Source of the DNA: Camellia lanceoleosa
Lineage: Eukaryota; Streptophyta; Magnoliopsida; Ericales; Theaceae
DNA: 64,000 bases
Direction of reading: 5' to 3'
Assembly (NCBI GenBank): GCA_025200525.1
Contig: CM045758.1
Span: 1,612,001 to 1,676,000 of the forward strand
The translations under genes were made by a program, and so were the position numbers. Shown here piece after piece: positions 24,025 to 36,061 of the stretch; the first letter of the stretch is position 1, and every line of letters begins with the position of its first letter. The notes under the pieces are model-generated. The model was not told where the DNA came from and made no database searches. It saw nothing but the letters and a program-made list of their open reading frames with translations.

Positions 24025-26646
24025 GAAACTGTAACAAGTCCGCGAGGGACCTCAATGCTACAGTTCGGACTCGTCTTGGTTACTGTTCTTAATCTGAACC
24101 AAAGAGTCCAAATCCGGCAAATCGTTTTGAGAAAACGGATTTTTTGAAAAGAAGTGTCAAACATGGACTGCTTTGCAAGATACAGAGTCGCCACCTAAAT
24201 ATTTTTTAATGGGGGAATTTAGGAAACCCTGACTCGGTGCCAAAGGCCACGTGTCTGTCATCACCAAAGTTGCCTCGGCTCGGGAACTTGGGTACGATTG
24301 GGGAAGGTCAGCTATGAGCACCCCCTCTCGCCTGATCCGAAGATCGGCCTCTACTAACCGTGATATCTTGTTCTGAAAACATTACGCGTTCTTATTCCGG
24401 TTATTAGCCTAGAATTACTATGTTGTGCGCACAGCAAACAAGTATAGACCAAATCGCCCAAATTGGAACAAAACATTCCATGTTTGCTTTGAAAATGGTT
24501 TGCTACTCGCAAGTATGCTAAAAATGTAGGTTTTGCCACCCTCGAGTGGGCTTTAGAAAAGATGGTTTTGCCACTATCTAGTGGGCTTAAAACTCATAGT
24601 TTTAATGCATTATTCCAATTCAGGTAATTCGACCTCCACCCACAGGCATTCAAGCAATTATATCACATAAGCAGCTAGCCTCATGGTAATCATGCTATTA
24701 TGGCAACACTCACACGCATGCGGTATGCTAAAGCATAAAAGCTTACCTAGTACTCCAAGCCAAGACAGAAACTAGTTAGTAATCATATGCATCACCCCAG
24801 TTCATGTTAAGATGGTAATGCAACACATGCAGGATGTAGCTTGAATAGGCTCGGCTATCCTAAAGATGGCATGTGAAATGCTGCAACTAACAAGTATTCA
24901 ACTTGGAATTAAAATACAAGGGCAGTTAGCATGATGTGCCGAGCCCGGTGTATGCAAGACAAATATATGGATGCACGCATGCATAGCATAAGGTATGCTA
25001 AAATAAATATGCCCTAGTACTAACCATTGAAAGCAGGTAAGTAAAAGGGAGAAAGAAGTGGGGGTTGGAAGACATACACACACTCACCCACACTTATTCC
25101 AAATTCGCCCTCGCTCAGAGGGACCAAAAGAATAATACAAATTAATTAACCTACAAGCTAATTAAATAATTACAGACCATCTAATTAATTAACAAATTAA
25201 CTAAGCTAAGAAAGCAGTAAAGGCCTTGGGAAGAGGGTCCAATGTGCGCGTGCTCGGGTTTGCTCAGAAATCCAATGCCATGCACAAGTTTGCCTCTGTT
25301 TTCCCTACTCTGCTCCTCTGAAAATTGCACAAGTCCCAGGGAGCACTCTCTGGACATTGGGGGGGGACCACCGGCCATGTGGGATGGTCACCGGCCAAAA
25401 GTGAGTGGTCACCGGCCACTTGTGAAGCCATCGGCCACTGATGGATGGCCAGTCGGCACTGCAGATGGCCGGCCGGCCAAATCTTCCTGCAGAATCCTGT
25501 TTTGACAGCAGCAGAGGGCAAAACAAGGCATGGCAATGCATTTCAAGCAAATGTGTGCACCACCACATCCCTTATCATGTTTATGACTCAAAGGGGTATG
25601 GTACTCGATTCTCGGACCACCAATCGCGCATTTCGATGCGTGATGGCCCAAGAAGCCAAGTTGTGCATTTTGATTTCAAATGTAATGCAAACCAAACAAA
25701 CAAATGGGCTCAACCTCTATCATAATCAATTCAAGAGGCAAAGCATGCATGCCAAATGCAACCTAAGCATGCAACACGAGTATGTGAACATGCAATATAC
25801 AATAGGCATACAACCTAAACATGTGGACGTGTATAGCATGCAACAACATGGTGAGATGGACTTACACTAACATGGGTAGCTCTCAAGCATGCCAAAATCA
25901 GTGGCCATAATGATGCAACAAAGGCATGAAAACACACACACAAGCATGCATGCATAAGGGCCTAAACATGGAGCATAAACCATCAACTCTTCAAAGCATG
26001 AAAGGGATGGAAAATGCAAGTATGCAAGCATGGAACATGGACTGAAATGTGGTCTCCAATGATGCCAAATCATGAGAACAAGCCAAGTAAAGCATGCTAG
26101 TGACCCATACACCCAAGGCTAGTAAGCTAGAATGCAAGACGGCTATACAAATCATGGCAAACATGATCAAAACAAACAAAGCCAGACCTTAAGCATGGAA
26201 AAACAGTGCTAAAACCCTCTTGGAACCTAACCAAAATCATGCTAAAATGTCATCTCACAACATGATACATGTTAGGCCAAAACATAGGATTACAAGGCAA
26301 GCATATGATGCATGCAAGAGACCATTAAACCAACCAAAAACAGATCTAAGGCATGCCAAAATATGACCAAATACCCACTGGAATGTGGTCAACACATGTT
26401 AGAATAAGGTGCTCCTTTGGAAGGCCATACAAGGGGTTGCTCTACACATGCAAGAGGCAAGCCTTAAATGACAAAAATAGCTCTGGAAAAGGTTCAAGAT
26501 GGCCCTAAAACTCACTGAAAAATGCCTGAACCAAGCTCAAGAAGTGTGCAAATAAGGGCTCCTTTGAAGGGCCAAACATGCTAGTAAACAAGACAACAAA
26601 GGAGAGGATCACCCCTCTCCTTCTTCGGACCTCAAAACACCATCCC

Positions 26647-26678
26647 CACCACTGAAATCCCTTTGGATTTCAGTGGTG
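26647..26678 (-). promoter_or_regulatory. Perfect 14-bp stem-loop in transcribed LTR leader (insert 1)
   Basis: CACCACTGAAATCC pairs perfectly with GGATTTCAGTGGTG around a CTTT loop. Its partner in the other LTR (15196-15227) differs only in the loop. Confidence 0.88.
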
Positions 26679-27184
26679 AGAAGGCCAACATAAGGTGGTC
26701 TCGAAGCTCACAAAAAAGACACAAAAATGAGGCCAAACAAGGCCTAAGAGGGGGTAAACAACCCCAAACACAAAAGTGATCTTGAACAAACTTAAAAAGG
26801 AGCTAAAAAAAAGACTTTTTTCAGTTATACACAAAGCTTAAATCAGCATGCAAGACAGGTCAAAAGCTAATGCAAGATTGGGGAAAATAAAGCAAAGTGT
26901 TACCCTTGAAGAACACCTCAAGAACAGCAAGTCCAGCCACCTTCTTCTAATCAAATCTAGCTCAAAACTTCAAGAACAAACCCTCAATACCTCCTAAGTC
27001 GAAGTAAGGTGTAATAGTGTGTATCTTAGTGCAATACTATGAACAAACACACACTTTAGGCCCTCAAACACACACAAAAGTAGAGAGAGAGGGAGATATA
27101 GAGAGAGAGGATGATATATATCAGATATATATGTGTATAGCTCTGGTTTTTTGTTCTAACCCTAACAAAGTAGGAGAGGGTTTG

Positions 27185-27194
27185 CTTATATAGA
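27185..27194 (-). promoter_or_regulatory. TATA box of insert 1 5' LTR
   Basis: The minus strand reads TCTATATAAG. In the 3' LTR (about 15735-15744) the same place reads TCTATACAAG. Transcription would begin near 27155, leaving a leader of more than 3 kb before gag. Confidence 0.65.
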
Positions 27195-27280
27195 CAATAT
27201 AATGGCTTGAAGCTTCTAAGGGAAGCTAAACAAAAGGGTCAAAAGAGTCAAGCTTCTAAGAGAAGCTAATGCAAAGGTGC

Positions 27281-27331
27281 AAGCTTCTTGAGGAAGCCAA
27301 GACAAGGGGTCAAAGCTTCCTCAAGAAGCTT
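27281..27331. promoter_or_regulatory. 17-bp perfect inverted repeat upstream of LTR TATA box
   Basis: AAGCTTCTTGAGGAAGC (27281-27297) is the reverse complement of 27315-27331, with a 17-base spacer. Two related arms, AAGCTTCTAAGRGAAGCT, lie closer to the TATA box. The other LTR keeps the same structure at 15831-15881. Confidence 0.85.
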
Positions 27332-28277
27332 TGAGCAAAAGGTGCAAAAAAAGGGTCAAATGGTGGAAAACAACCACACACGTGCATGGGGAGCAGGGTC
27401 TGTGCACTCCAGCTAGCACAGCTGGCATGCATTCAATCTGTAGAATACTCCTGAAGGTCGTCGGCCAGCAAAATTGGTCGGCCGGCCACTTTTTTGGCCG
27501 GCCTGCTACTTATTTGGCCGGCCTGCCAAATTGATGGCCGGTAGGTGCTGGCAAGGCCAAAAAGTGGCCGGTGGGTGTCCAGAGTGAAGCCCCAGAAGTT
27601 AGCTTTCCAATGCCGCAAACCTTGCATTAAAATTCATCCTGTACAAAAAGTTATGCCCTTTTTGGTGAAGTCGCGCATATTTGATCCAATCGGACTGATC
27701 CCCTACTTCAACGAACCATATCTCTCCCACCCGGACTTGGCTTTTGGAGATTCTTGAGTGCAAAATGAAGCCCCGGAAGTAAGCTTTCCAATGGTGGTGG
27801 CCTCATAGCTGAAATCCAAGTATGCAGATGAATAGGCCCGATTCAGCGAGGGCTGCTCGACTCTCTTCCACCTGGATTCATGCCGAACTTCTTCTCCAAC
27901 TTGTTTTCTCCCCTCTTCTCCTCTTTTCTTCAACTTCAAACCCCTAAGCAAGGTATTTTGAAAGATTTTTCAAAGATTTCATCTCTCTTTCATTCATTTC
28001 CACTTTGCCCTTTCTCGGTTTATCGAAAAGCGCATTATTTGACAAAATGTGAGCCTCGGAACATTGTAGAAACTTTATTTCAAAAATGTTTTGAAAGAGA
28101 GGGTTTTAAGGTCTGAAAATCATTCAAAATAGCTTTGGTCCAAAATGGGGTGTGAAGTTGAGATTTGTCTCTCCCATTGCCGAAGAAATTTAACCTTTGC
28201 CCTGCACACCTTTTACCACCAAGTAAACCATCAGTAACGCCCAAGTCTTAAAGGCGGTCAAAAATGGGGTGTCTACA

Positions 28278-29186
28278 CCCACCTATATAAGTGCTTGTTT
28301 GAATGCTCTAGACAAGGACCAGTTGTTGGTTGTTTTGAAGAAATATAACGATTGTTTTGCATGGTCTTATAATAAACTACCAGGATTGGATAGGTTATTA
28401 GTGGAATATAGGCTCCCTATGAGGCCTAATTTCAAGCCATATAAGCAAAAGCCAAGAAGAATGAGTCCAGAAGTGATTCAGAAAGTTAAGGAAGAAATTT
28501 TTAGACTACTCAAGGCAGGCTTTATTAGGACAGCCAGGTATGTTGAATGGCTATCCAATATTGTGCTTGTAGTTAAGAAGAATGGTAAAATGAGGGTATG
28601 CATTGATTTTAGAAACTTAAATCTAGCAACTCCAAAAGATGAATATCCTATGCCTATAGTAGACTTGTTGGTAGACAGTTCAGCAGGGCATCAAATTTTA
28701 TCAATGATAGATGGGCACTCTGATTATAACCAAATCTGTATTGCAGATGAGGATGTTCACAAGACAACATTCAGATGTCCTGGGAATATTGGGGCCTTTG
28801 AATGGGTTAAAATGCCATGTGGCCTAAAGAATGTTGGGGCTACATATCAGAGGGCTATGAACACTATCTTTCATGACCTCATTGGAGGGTATTTAGAGTG
28901 TTATATTGATGACATTGTAGTTAAATCCCAATCCATGGAGGAGCATCTGTTTCACTTAGAAGCAGCCTTTAAAAGAATGAGAAAGTTCAAGTTGAAACTC
29001 AATCCTCTTAAGTGTGCTTTTGGCATATCATCTGGAAACTTCTTGGGCAATGAAATATACAAGGGAGGAATACAGATTGACCAGAATAAAGCCAAAGCCA
29101 TCATTGAAGCCAGACCTCCATCAAGTAAGAAAGAATTACAAAAGTTCCTTAGACAAGTTAATTTCCTTCAAAGATTCATTTCTAAC
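28278..29186 (+). pseudogene. Outer element reverse transcriptase (intact segment, gene interrupted)
   Basis: The open segment of about 300 codons has no stop. It starts in the lead-in PTYISACLNALDKDQ, then the RT fingers and palm: FIRTARYVEWLSNIVLVVKK, MRVCIDFRNLNLATPKDEYP, MIDGHSDYNQI, KMPCGLKNVGATYQRAMN, and the catalytic YIDDIVVKS (YXDD box) at about 28903-28929. It runs to FLQRFISN at the insert-2 boundary. The enzyme copies element RNA into DNA. The apparent GTG start at 28269 belongs to the end of insert 1, not to a real gene. After taking out insert 2 with one CTAAC copy, the frame continues directly into the RNase H at 47726. Confidence 0.95.
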
Positions 29187-32100
29187 TGTAGCACGTCCGC
29201 GGGGGACCTCGCGCTACAGTTCGGACTCTTCTTTTTTATTTGTTGCGGTTCTAAATCTTGAACCAAAGAGTCCAACTCTGGCAAATCATTTTGAGAAAAC
29301 AGATTTTTTGAAAAGTAGTGCCAAACATGGACTGCTTTGCCAGATTACAGAGTCGCCACCTAAATATTTTAAAATGGGAAATTTAGGAAACCACGACTCG
29401 ATCTTAGAAGGCCACATGTCCGTCATCACCAAAGTGGTCTTGACTCGAGCTTAGTACGATCGGGGAAGGTCAGCTATGAGCACCCCTTTCGCCCGGTCCG
29501 AAAACCGGCCTCTACTAACCGTGATATCCGTTTTTGAAAACTTTATGCGTTCTTATTCCGATTATTAGCCTAGAATTTACTATGTGATGCGCACAACACA
29601 AAAGTATAGACTAGATTGCCTAATTTGGAAATAAACATTGCATATCCGTTTTGTCTCGAAAAACGTGTTAGTTTTTGCTACTCGCAAGTAGGCTAAAATT
29701 CGGATTTCAACGAGTTGTTCCAACTCAGAAATCAACCTCCACCCACAAGCATTCAAACAGTTTATCATGTAAGCACTTAGCCGCATGGCAAGCATACTGT
29801 CATGGTAAACATTCACACGCATGCGATATGCTAAAGCCATAAAAACTTACATCGTACTCCGTGCCAAAACAGTAAACTAGTTAGCAAACATGCATGACCT
29901 AGTTCATGTTAAGTGGCTAATGCGACACATATAGGAGTGTAATCTAAAGCGAGCTCGGCTAACCTAAACATGGCACATGAGATGCAACAACTATCACGTA
30001 TTCAATTTGGAATTGAAAGTATGCGATGCGGTTTGCATGATGTGCGAGCCCGATGTATGTAAACAAATGCATGAATGCGCATGCATTGCATAAGGTATGC
30101 TAAAATAAACATGCCCTAGTCCATTACCATAAGCGGTAAATAAAAGGGAAGAAAGAAATGGGGTTTGGAAGACATACACCCACTCACACACTTATTACAT
30201 TTTGCCCTCACTCGGAGGGATCAAAATAATAATACACCGAATAAATAATTAACTAAACTAGCTAATTAAATATTACAAATCAACTAAATTAATTAAATTA
30301 AATAATTAATCTAATTAAACAGTAAATCGCCTCGGGATGAGGGCCAAATGCAGCACGCGCTCGGGACTGGCTCGGAATCGCACTGCCGTACAAGTGTGCC
30401 TCTGTTTCCTCTGCTCTCCTCTTCAGAAAATTTCCAAAATCCCAGGAGTGCCTCTCGAAGCCTTGGAGATCACCACCTGGGGTAGAACACCACCCGTGAA
30501 GGAGGCTACCGCACGTAATTGTTCCATCGGTGGGAAAACCGCCGGTCGGCACTAAAAGTGCGGTCGGCACAAAATGTTCTGAGATCCGCAACTCACAAAG
30601 CAGAGGAAACAACATGCAAGGCAATGCAATTCAAGCCATTTATGCACCAAACACACTCCCTATCATGTTATTGACTCAAGGGGCATGTGCCTCGGTTCGG
30701 ACCACCAATCGCATTTTCATGCATGATGGCCCTAAGAACCAAGAATGCAACTTCACTTTCAAATGCATGCAAAACACATAGGCACAAAAGGGTGCCAAAC
30801 CTCTATCAAACTCACTTCAAGAGGCTTGGCATGCATGTCAATGTGGTGCAATCCTAAGCATGTTATCTAGGATGCAAGATGGACAATGTGATACACTTAT
30901 GCAAACATGCAAACAAGCACACAAGTCAAGCATGCAAACCACATGAGGGATGGACTTATACATGATCTAGGCAACTCAAATAGGCCTAAAGTCAGTGGCC
31001 AAGGAGCCTACAAAGGGAGACTAAACACACACACACACATGCACATGTTAAGGTACCAAACCCAAGGCATAAACAAGCAATATTCAAGCACACTTAAAGA
31101 GACCAAATGTGGACTAAAAGCATGCATTAAAAGCTCTGAAATTCATGTTAAACATGATGCCAAATCATGGGATAAAGCATGCCAAATAAAGCATGCAAAT
31201 GGTCTTAGGCTAAGGCAAGCCAATAGGGCATTGAACTACACCTATGCAAGGCAATTATGGCATGCACTTAACAACTCAAAACAGATTTTTAGCATGTCAA
31301 ATTAGGCCCAAAGGACCACTTAGATGGCATCTAAGGGACATGGAATCTAAGGCATGCAATAAGGCCTAAACATGGAGCATATAACACAAGCTTAAGAAGT
31401 CACGAAGGAGCATGCAAGGTAAGCATACAAGCACACCAAATGGACTGAAATAGCATGCTAGGTGATTCCAAACCATCAAAACAATGCAAACAAAGGCATG
31501 CTACACATCCAAACTCTTAAGGCTAACAAGCCAAATGCAAAGGGGCTATATTAAACATGCTAAGATTGACCAAAATACTTATGGACAGACCTAAAACATG
31601 GAAATATAAGCACAAAATCTTCACAAATGCAAGCCTAAAACATGTTAAAGACTAAGGCATACTACCTAGGCATGTTAGAGCATAAAAGGGCATTACAAGG
31701 CAACCATGCTAAGCATGCATAGGAGACCAAAACCAACTTAAAACCAAGTTAAAACATGGCATAATAAGCATGAAAAACAACTCAAACATGTTCAATACAT
31801 ACTCAAGCATGGTGCTCTCTCAAGAGGTAAAACTTGCCCTTTTCAAGGACATCAAGGAGAGGGGGTGGCCCTCCCCTTTCTAGGACTTAATGGCACCATC
31901 TCCTGCTGAAATCCCTCAAGATTTGATGGTGGAAACCACACAAGACCCGGATCTCTCCAAAATAGCACAAAAAGGGACCCTTTTCAAGGTCTAAAGGGGG
32001 TCAAACCTCCCCAAACCACAAAACACTCTTAATATACAATAAAGAGGGTCAAAAATCAGAACTTTTATGTGCCAAACACTAAGCCCAAAAACTGCTTTAA

Positions 32101-32871
32101 ACTATGTAAAAACAAGGTACAAAAAAGGGGAAAAAAGAGGACTAGATCCTTACCCTTGTAGCCTTCTTCAAAGATGGTGGTGTGATGGCTTCCTTTAGCT
32201 TCAAACCAGCCACAAACCTCAAGAACAACCTCTTGGAACCTCATTAGCAAGGGAAGGTGAAACACTAGGTGCTTGTGTGCAAAAGTGTGAACTAAAGCAC
32301 CTAGTGTACTAAATAAGCAAGGAAAGAGAGATAGAATAGATATATGATCTAACCTAAAACCGAGCTTGGTTTCTCTCTAAAATGGTGAAACCTCTCAAGA
32401 ATTTCAACCCTAAGCCAAGAAGAAGAGCCTTCCTCTTATAGAACTTGTAAGACTTACAAGCTAAGCAAACAAGGCTCATCCCTCCATACACGTGTATGGA
32501 GGGAAATATGGCACACAACTGTCTGAAAATATCTCGAGAAAGCAAGTGCACGATGTCCGCCGCAAAAAATGTCATTTTGACAAAATTGAGTGCCGACCGG
32601 CACAAAATAGTGCCAGTGGCAACTTCTGACCAGGTGGCCTCTAGCCACAGGTGGTGTGTGGGAATGCCTCACAAAGCATTCCCTGCCCCTCTAAACAAAA
32701 CACAGTGTCAGTGCAAAACCGGACACAAAACAGCCAAGTTCGGAGATCTTGAGGCAAGGCGCGCGGGCCGAGAACTCCGGGAACTCCAAACGAACACACA
32801 CATGGATGATCACCAAGTGTTCAAACGGTGACGTCCGAGTCTTGAGGACGGTCAAAAATGGGGTGTCTCTG
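29187..32871 (-). repeat. 3' LTR of insert 2 (3685 bp)
   Basis: The plus strand starts TGTAGCACGTCCGCGGGG. The inner end has decayed to TGTCTCTG where the partner keeps TGTCTACA. It matches 43994-47720. It carries a 24-bp palindrome with a CACGTG centre at 32480-32503 and dyads at 30541-30570 and 32590-32603. Confidence 0.93.
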
Positions 32872-32885
32872 ATTGCCCTCTTTGT
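32872..32885 (-). other. Polypurine tract of insert 2
   Basis: The minus strand reads CAAAGAGGGCAAT directly before the 3' LTR, the same place and pattern as in insert 1. Confidence 0.55.
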
Positions 32886-33699
32886 GAACTCGAAAGTCAT
32901 AACAATGACGGGAGTGAATGTCAAAGCCCAGAGACGACCCATTTTTGACAAGGCCGAAGACTTGAACAAACATACAAAGCGCAAATGGTTGAACTCGCAA
33001 GCTGCCTACGTATCCCTTTAGGAATCAAACCAGCGTAGTTCAGGCACAGGCATACAAGCCGTAGATAAGGTATGCGCCCGAAGGCAGGGGCAAAATGCAA
33101 GACAATGCAATAAGCCGAGCATAACTTATGATCATGCAAAGGAAGCTGTAATGAAGCACACATGCGACAGTTATAAGCTAGCGTACACCAGACTACACTA
33201 CAATGCAGAAAGGATGTAAGAGAATTATGCAATTCTCAAACGTCTCGCGCGGAGGATACAATACTTGTGCGACTCGTCCGGTTGCACCGGCCTCAAATGA
33301 GCCGTTCATACAATATCGTGCCTGCAAAGAAAGTAAACTTAACAGGTACAATATTGTTAGTGTACATGCATGACATATGCAATGCGAATGCTAAATGATA
33401 TGCAAAATGATATGCAATATATACAACAATAATGCAACTAATAATGCAATGCAATTGAAACTATATGCAATGCGGACTATATGCAGGGCAATTGAATCAT
33501 GATTCAAACCGGAACGGTTCGAAACCGCACAAATGTCAAATAGATTGATGGAGGTAACAAGTCCGTCTCCCATAGAACGATGTCTGATCTATGAGTACTT
33601 GGCACGGACACAAGAACAAGTATTGGGTGGAATGACATAAGTGGGGAAAGCGACCGCTGGGAGAGAATAATGATCCTAATCTTGGGACGCAATGATTAC

Positions 33700-34195
33700 A
33701 CTACAATGTAATGGAAATGGATACAATGGATATGGCACGCGGGCCAAACCGTATTTTGCCTAGGAAAGGCATGTACGCATACAAACCGTATCTAACACAG
33801 AAGCGGTGCCGCTACCCTCAAGGCTCGGACACAAAAGCTCGACAACTGTGTTTCGACACGAAAAATATGGGCACATACCAGACCAAGCTCAACAAGGAAA
33901 GGTGCAAGCCATAGATGGAGGTGATGCAATGGATGCATGCAAGCTACAATGCAATGGATATGGATACAATGGATACGGCACGCGGGCCAAACCGAATCTT
34001 GCTTAGGAAAGGCATGCACACATACAAACCATGTCTAACACAGAAAAGGTGCCGCAACCTCAAACCAAGTTCATCAAGGAGTAGGCGCGATACACATGCA
34101 GAACTGTGCTTCAACGTGAAAAGTAAAGGTACATACCAGACCAAGCTCAACAAGGAAAGGCGGAAGCCATAAATGGAGGATGATGCCGTAGATGC
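33700..34195. repeat. 243-bp tandem duplication in insert 2
   Basis: The phrase ATACAATGGATAYGGCACGC recurs at 33721 and 33964. The copies continue through GGAAAGGCATG and ACATACCAGACCAAGCTCAA, with small differences. Confidence 0.88.
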
Positions 34196-34829
34196 ATGCA
34201 GGCTACAATGCACTATGTACTAGATGTTTTACAGAAAATGTATGACATATACACTATATTACAATGAAATGCATGACACATGCATGTTTTTTGTTTTGAA
34301 ATGCATGACATATGCAGTATTTACATGATGCATGATGATGCACGATGATGCAATAGCTACGATTGCTTTCCTATCTTACCAACAAGGCGATATACTAGGT
34401 CGGTTCGTTATCGAATTGAGGCGTAAACACGCCTCAACCTATGGGGTTTCCATCTGATTTCAAGCGGTACACCCCTGGGTATTTAAACCGGACTTTAGTC
34501 TCGGAAATTCCGAACCTTTGCGTTCTAGGCATAAGCGTTTAAACTCTAGTTTTCACCGTCAGTTGGTCTTCTAGGAACTTACATAAACCCAGACGGTGGC
34601 TTTACCGGACCACCGAAAGTCGTTCGCACGACAAACACCGAAGAATTGCACCTTCAGAGGATTTAAGGTCTCCTAGACCGTGCGTGTTTAAGGTCTCGCC
34701 GGACCGAGGGCAACGCGATTACACAACACTCTAAGTGAGTGTGATGCGAATGAGACACGTGCGGATGCAAATGGGGCAAGCGAGGCAGCGCGTGCAATGA
34801 GGTCTTGGCGTGCCTCAAAGGATGGAAAA

Positions 34830-35275
34830 TGAAGTGCAATGAGGTACACGTGCCTCGAGGCGATGAAATGCAAAATGAGGCACACATACCTCATTCGATG
34901 GAAAATGAAATGCAAAAGCGAGGCACGTGCCTCAAGATGCAATGAAATGCAAAATGAGGCACACATACCTCATTTGATGGAAAATGAAATGCAAAACGAG
35001 GCACACGTACCTCGAGATGCAATGAAATGCAAAATGAGGCACACATACCTCATTTGATGGAAAATGGAATGCAAAACGAGGCACACGTACCTCGAGATGC
35101 AATGAAATGCAAAATGAGGCACACATACCTCATTTGATGGAAAATGGAATGCAAAACGAGGCACACGTACCTCGAGATACAATGAAATGCAAAATGAGGC
35201 ACACATACCTCATTTGATGGAAAATGAAACGCAAAACGAGGCACACGTACCTCGAGATGCAATGAAAGTGCAAGT
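34830..35275. repeat. 80-bp tandem array made of two alternating 40-bp subunits
   Basis: GAGGCACACATACCTCAT begins at 34877, 34956, 35036, 35116 and 35196. Each 80-bp unit has an A half (GAGGCACACATACCTCATTT) and a B half (GAGGCACACGTACCTCGAG) that share GATG..AATG(A)AATGCAAAA. An early copy has the perfect palindrome GAGGCACGTGCCTC (34920-34933). It is an emerging higher-order repeat in the 3' variable region of the element. Confidence 0.93.
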
Positions 35276-35598
35276 CCCAAGGGACGTGCAAGATGGCGCG
35301 ATACAATGCGCCGGACAATGTGATGGATGCATGTAGCGCACACGGGGTAACTTTTGAATCTTATAAAAGACAAAAGGATACAAAAGGATACAATCTTCGC
35401 TTGAATTTGAGCGTCACGCACAGTAGAGACGGTCCGAAGTCAAAACGGAGGCCGGTTGAGCATCGGGGATGCATTTTCTTGCACTTTATTGATCTATGGA
35501 GACCCAAGACCCCTCATCTTGCCTAAAAACATCCTTGGGAGAACCACCGGCTGGGTGGGGTGGTCACCGGCTGCCACCGGCTGCCTAAACTCATCCAT

Positions 35599-35697
35599 CG
35601 GCACAAAAAAGTGCCGACCGGCACAAAAAAGTGCCGACCGGCAGAAAATGCCTGATCGGGGGGCAGTTTTGCCAATTTGCCACGGGTGTTATAAAAT
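35599..35697 (+). promoter_or_regulatory. Putative promoter of the antisense PMD gene in insert 2
   Basis: Two dyads, GTGCCGACCGGCAC at 35611-35624 and GTGCCGACCGGCAG at 35631-35644, lie 20 bp apart, followed by TATAAAAT at 35690-35697. A CT-rich stretch (35746-35761), typical of plant 5' leaders, comes next, and the ATG is at 36062. The same 20-bp-spaced dyads occur in the LTR of insert 2 upstream of its TATA box. Confidence 0.6.
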
Positions 35698-36061
35698 AGG
35701 GCACCTAAACCCTATTTTCTTACTTCCACACCGCCGAAAACTCCTCCTCTCTCTCTCTCTAGAGTGTTTTCCTTTCGATTTTTCGCCGATTTCTCCGCGT
35801 TTCACGCCCATTTTCTCGTCGGATTCGCGATATTCTTCGCGTTTCGGACATTTTCGACCGAACAAAACTTCGTTTCGGTGCACTTTTCGCCGTTTCTGCC
35901 TTTTCAGGACTTGTTCCCCTCGATATTCTCTACATTTTCGTGCATTTTCCTCTTCCGGCCTTCCCGGCCATTTCCGACCCTCTCGGGGTTGACTTCCCAG
36001 TTGACTTTTCGCATTCTGGCCCATTTTTCTTCTTTCGGCTATTTTTCTCATCTCCATTGCT

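Larger units (their letters stand above)
12648..28277 (-). mobile_element. Insert 1: gag-only Ogre/Tat-type LTR element with 4.2-kb LTRs
   Basis: On the minus strand the element runs 5' LTR (28277-24030), an Arg-tRNA-type primer site, gag (23122-21737), a long non-coding region, tandem repeats (17990-17106), a polypurine tract and 3' LTR (16827-12648). No protease, RT, RNase H or integrase was found in the 7.2-kb interior, so it fits the description of a TR-GAG, non-autonomous element that needs pol in trans. Its termini are TGTAGACACC...CTTGTTACA. The flanks TTGCT and CCCAC do not match, so no target duplication is visible. It sits in the protease-RT linker of the outer element. Confidence 0.9.
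24030..28277 (-). repeat. 5' LTR of insert 1 (4248 bp)
   Basis: It pairs with 12648-16827. Reading on the minus strand it starts TGTAGACACC at 28277 and ends CTTGTTACA at 24030. Predicted order on the minus strand is U3 with GGCCGGCC palindromes (27480-27520), a G-box CACGTG (27379-27384), an inverted-repeat cluster (27205-27331), a TATA box (27185-27194), then a long leader with hairpins (26647-26678 and near the U5 end). Confidence 0.95.

Noticed and set aside
28269..29186. Reverse transcriptase as an endogenous pararetrovirus
   Set aside because: Downstream dual RNase H, HHCC-DDE integrase and LTRs with a flanking duplication identify a Ty3-gypsy Tat element; pararetroviruses lack an integrase.
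34830..35275. CRISPR-like repeat array
   Set aside because: Units are head-to-tail without unique spacers, in a plant retrotransposon.
34930..35421. Overlapping minus-strand frames rich in CASFCISLHLE-type repeats
   Set aside because: They come from the 80-bp array in several frames and have no coding signature.
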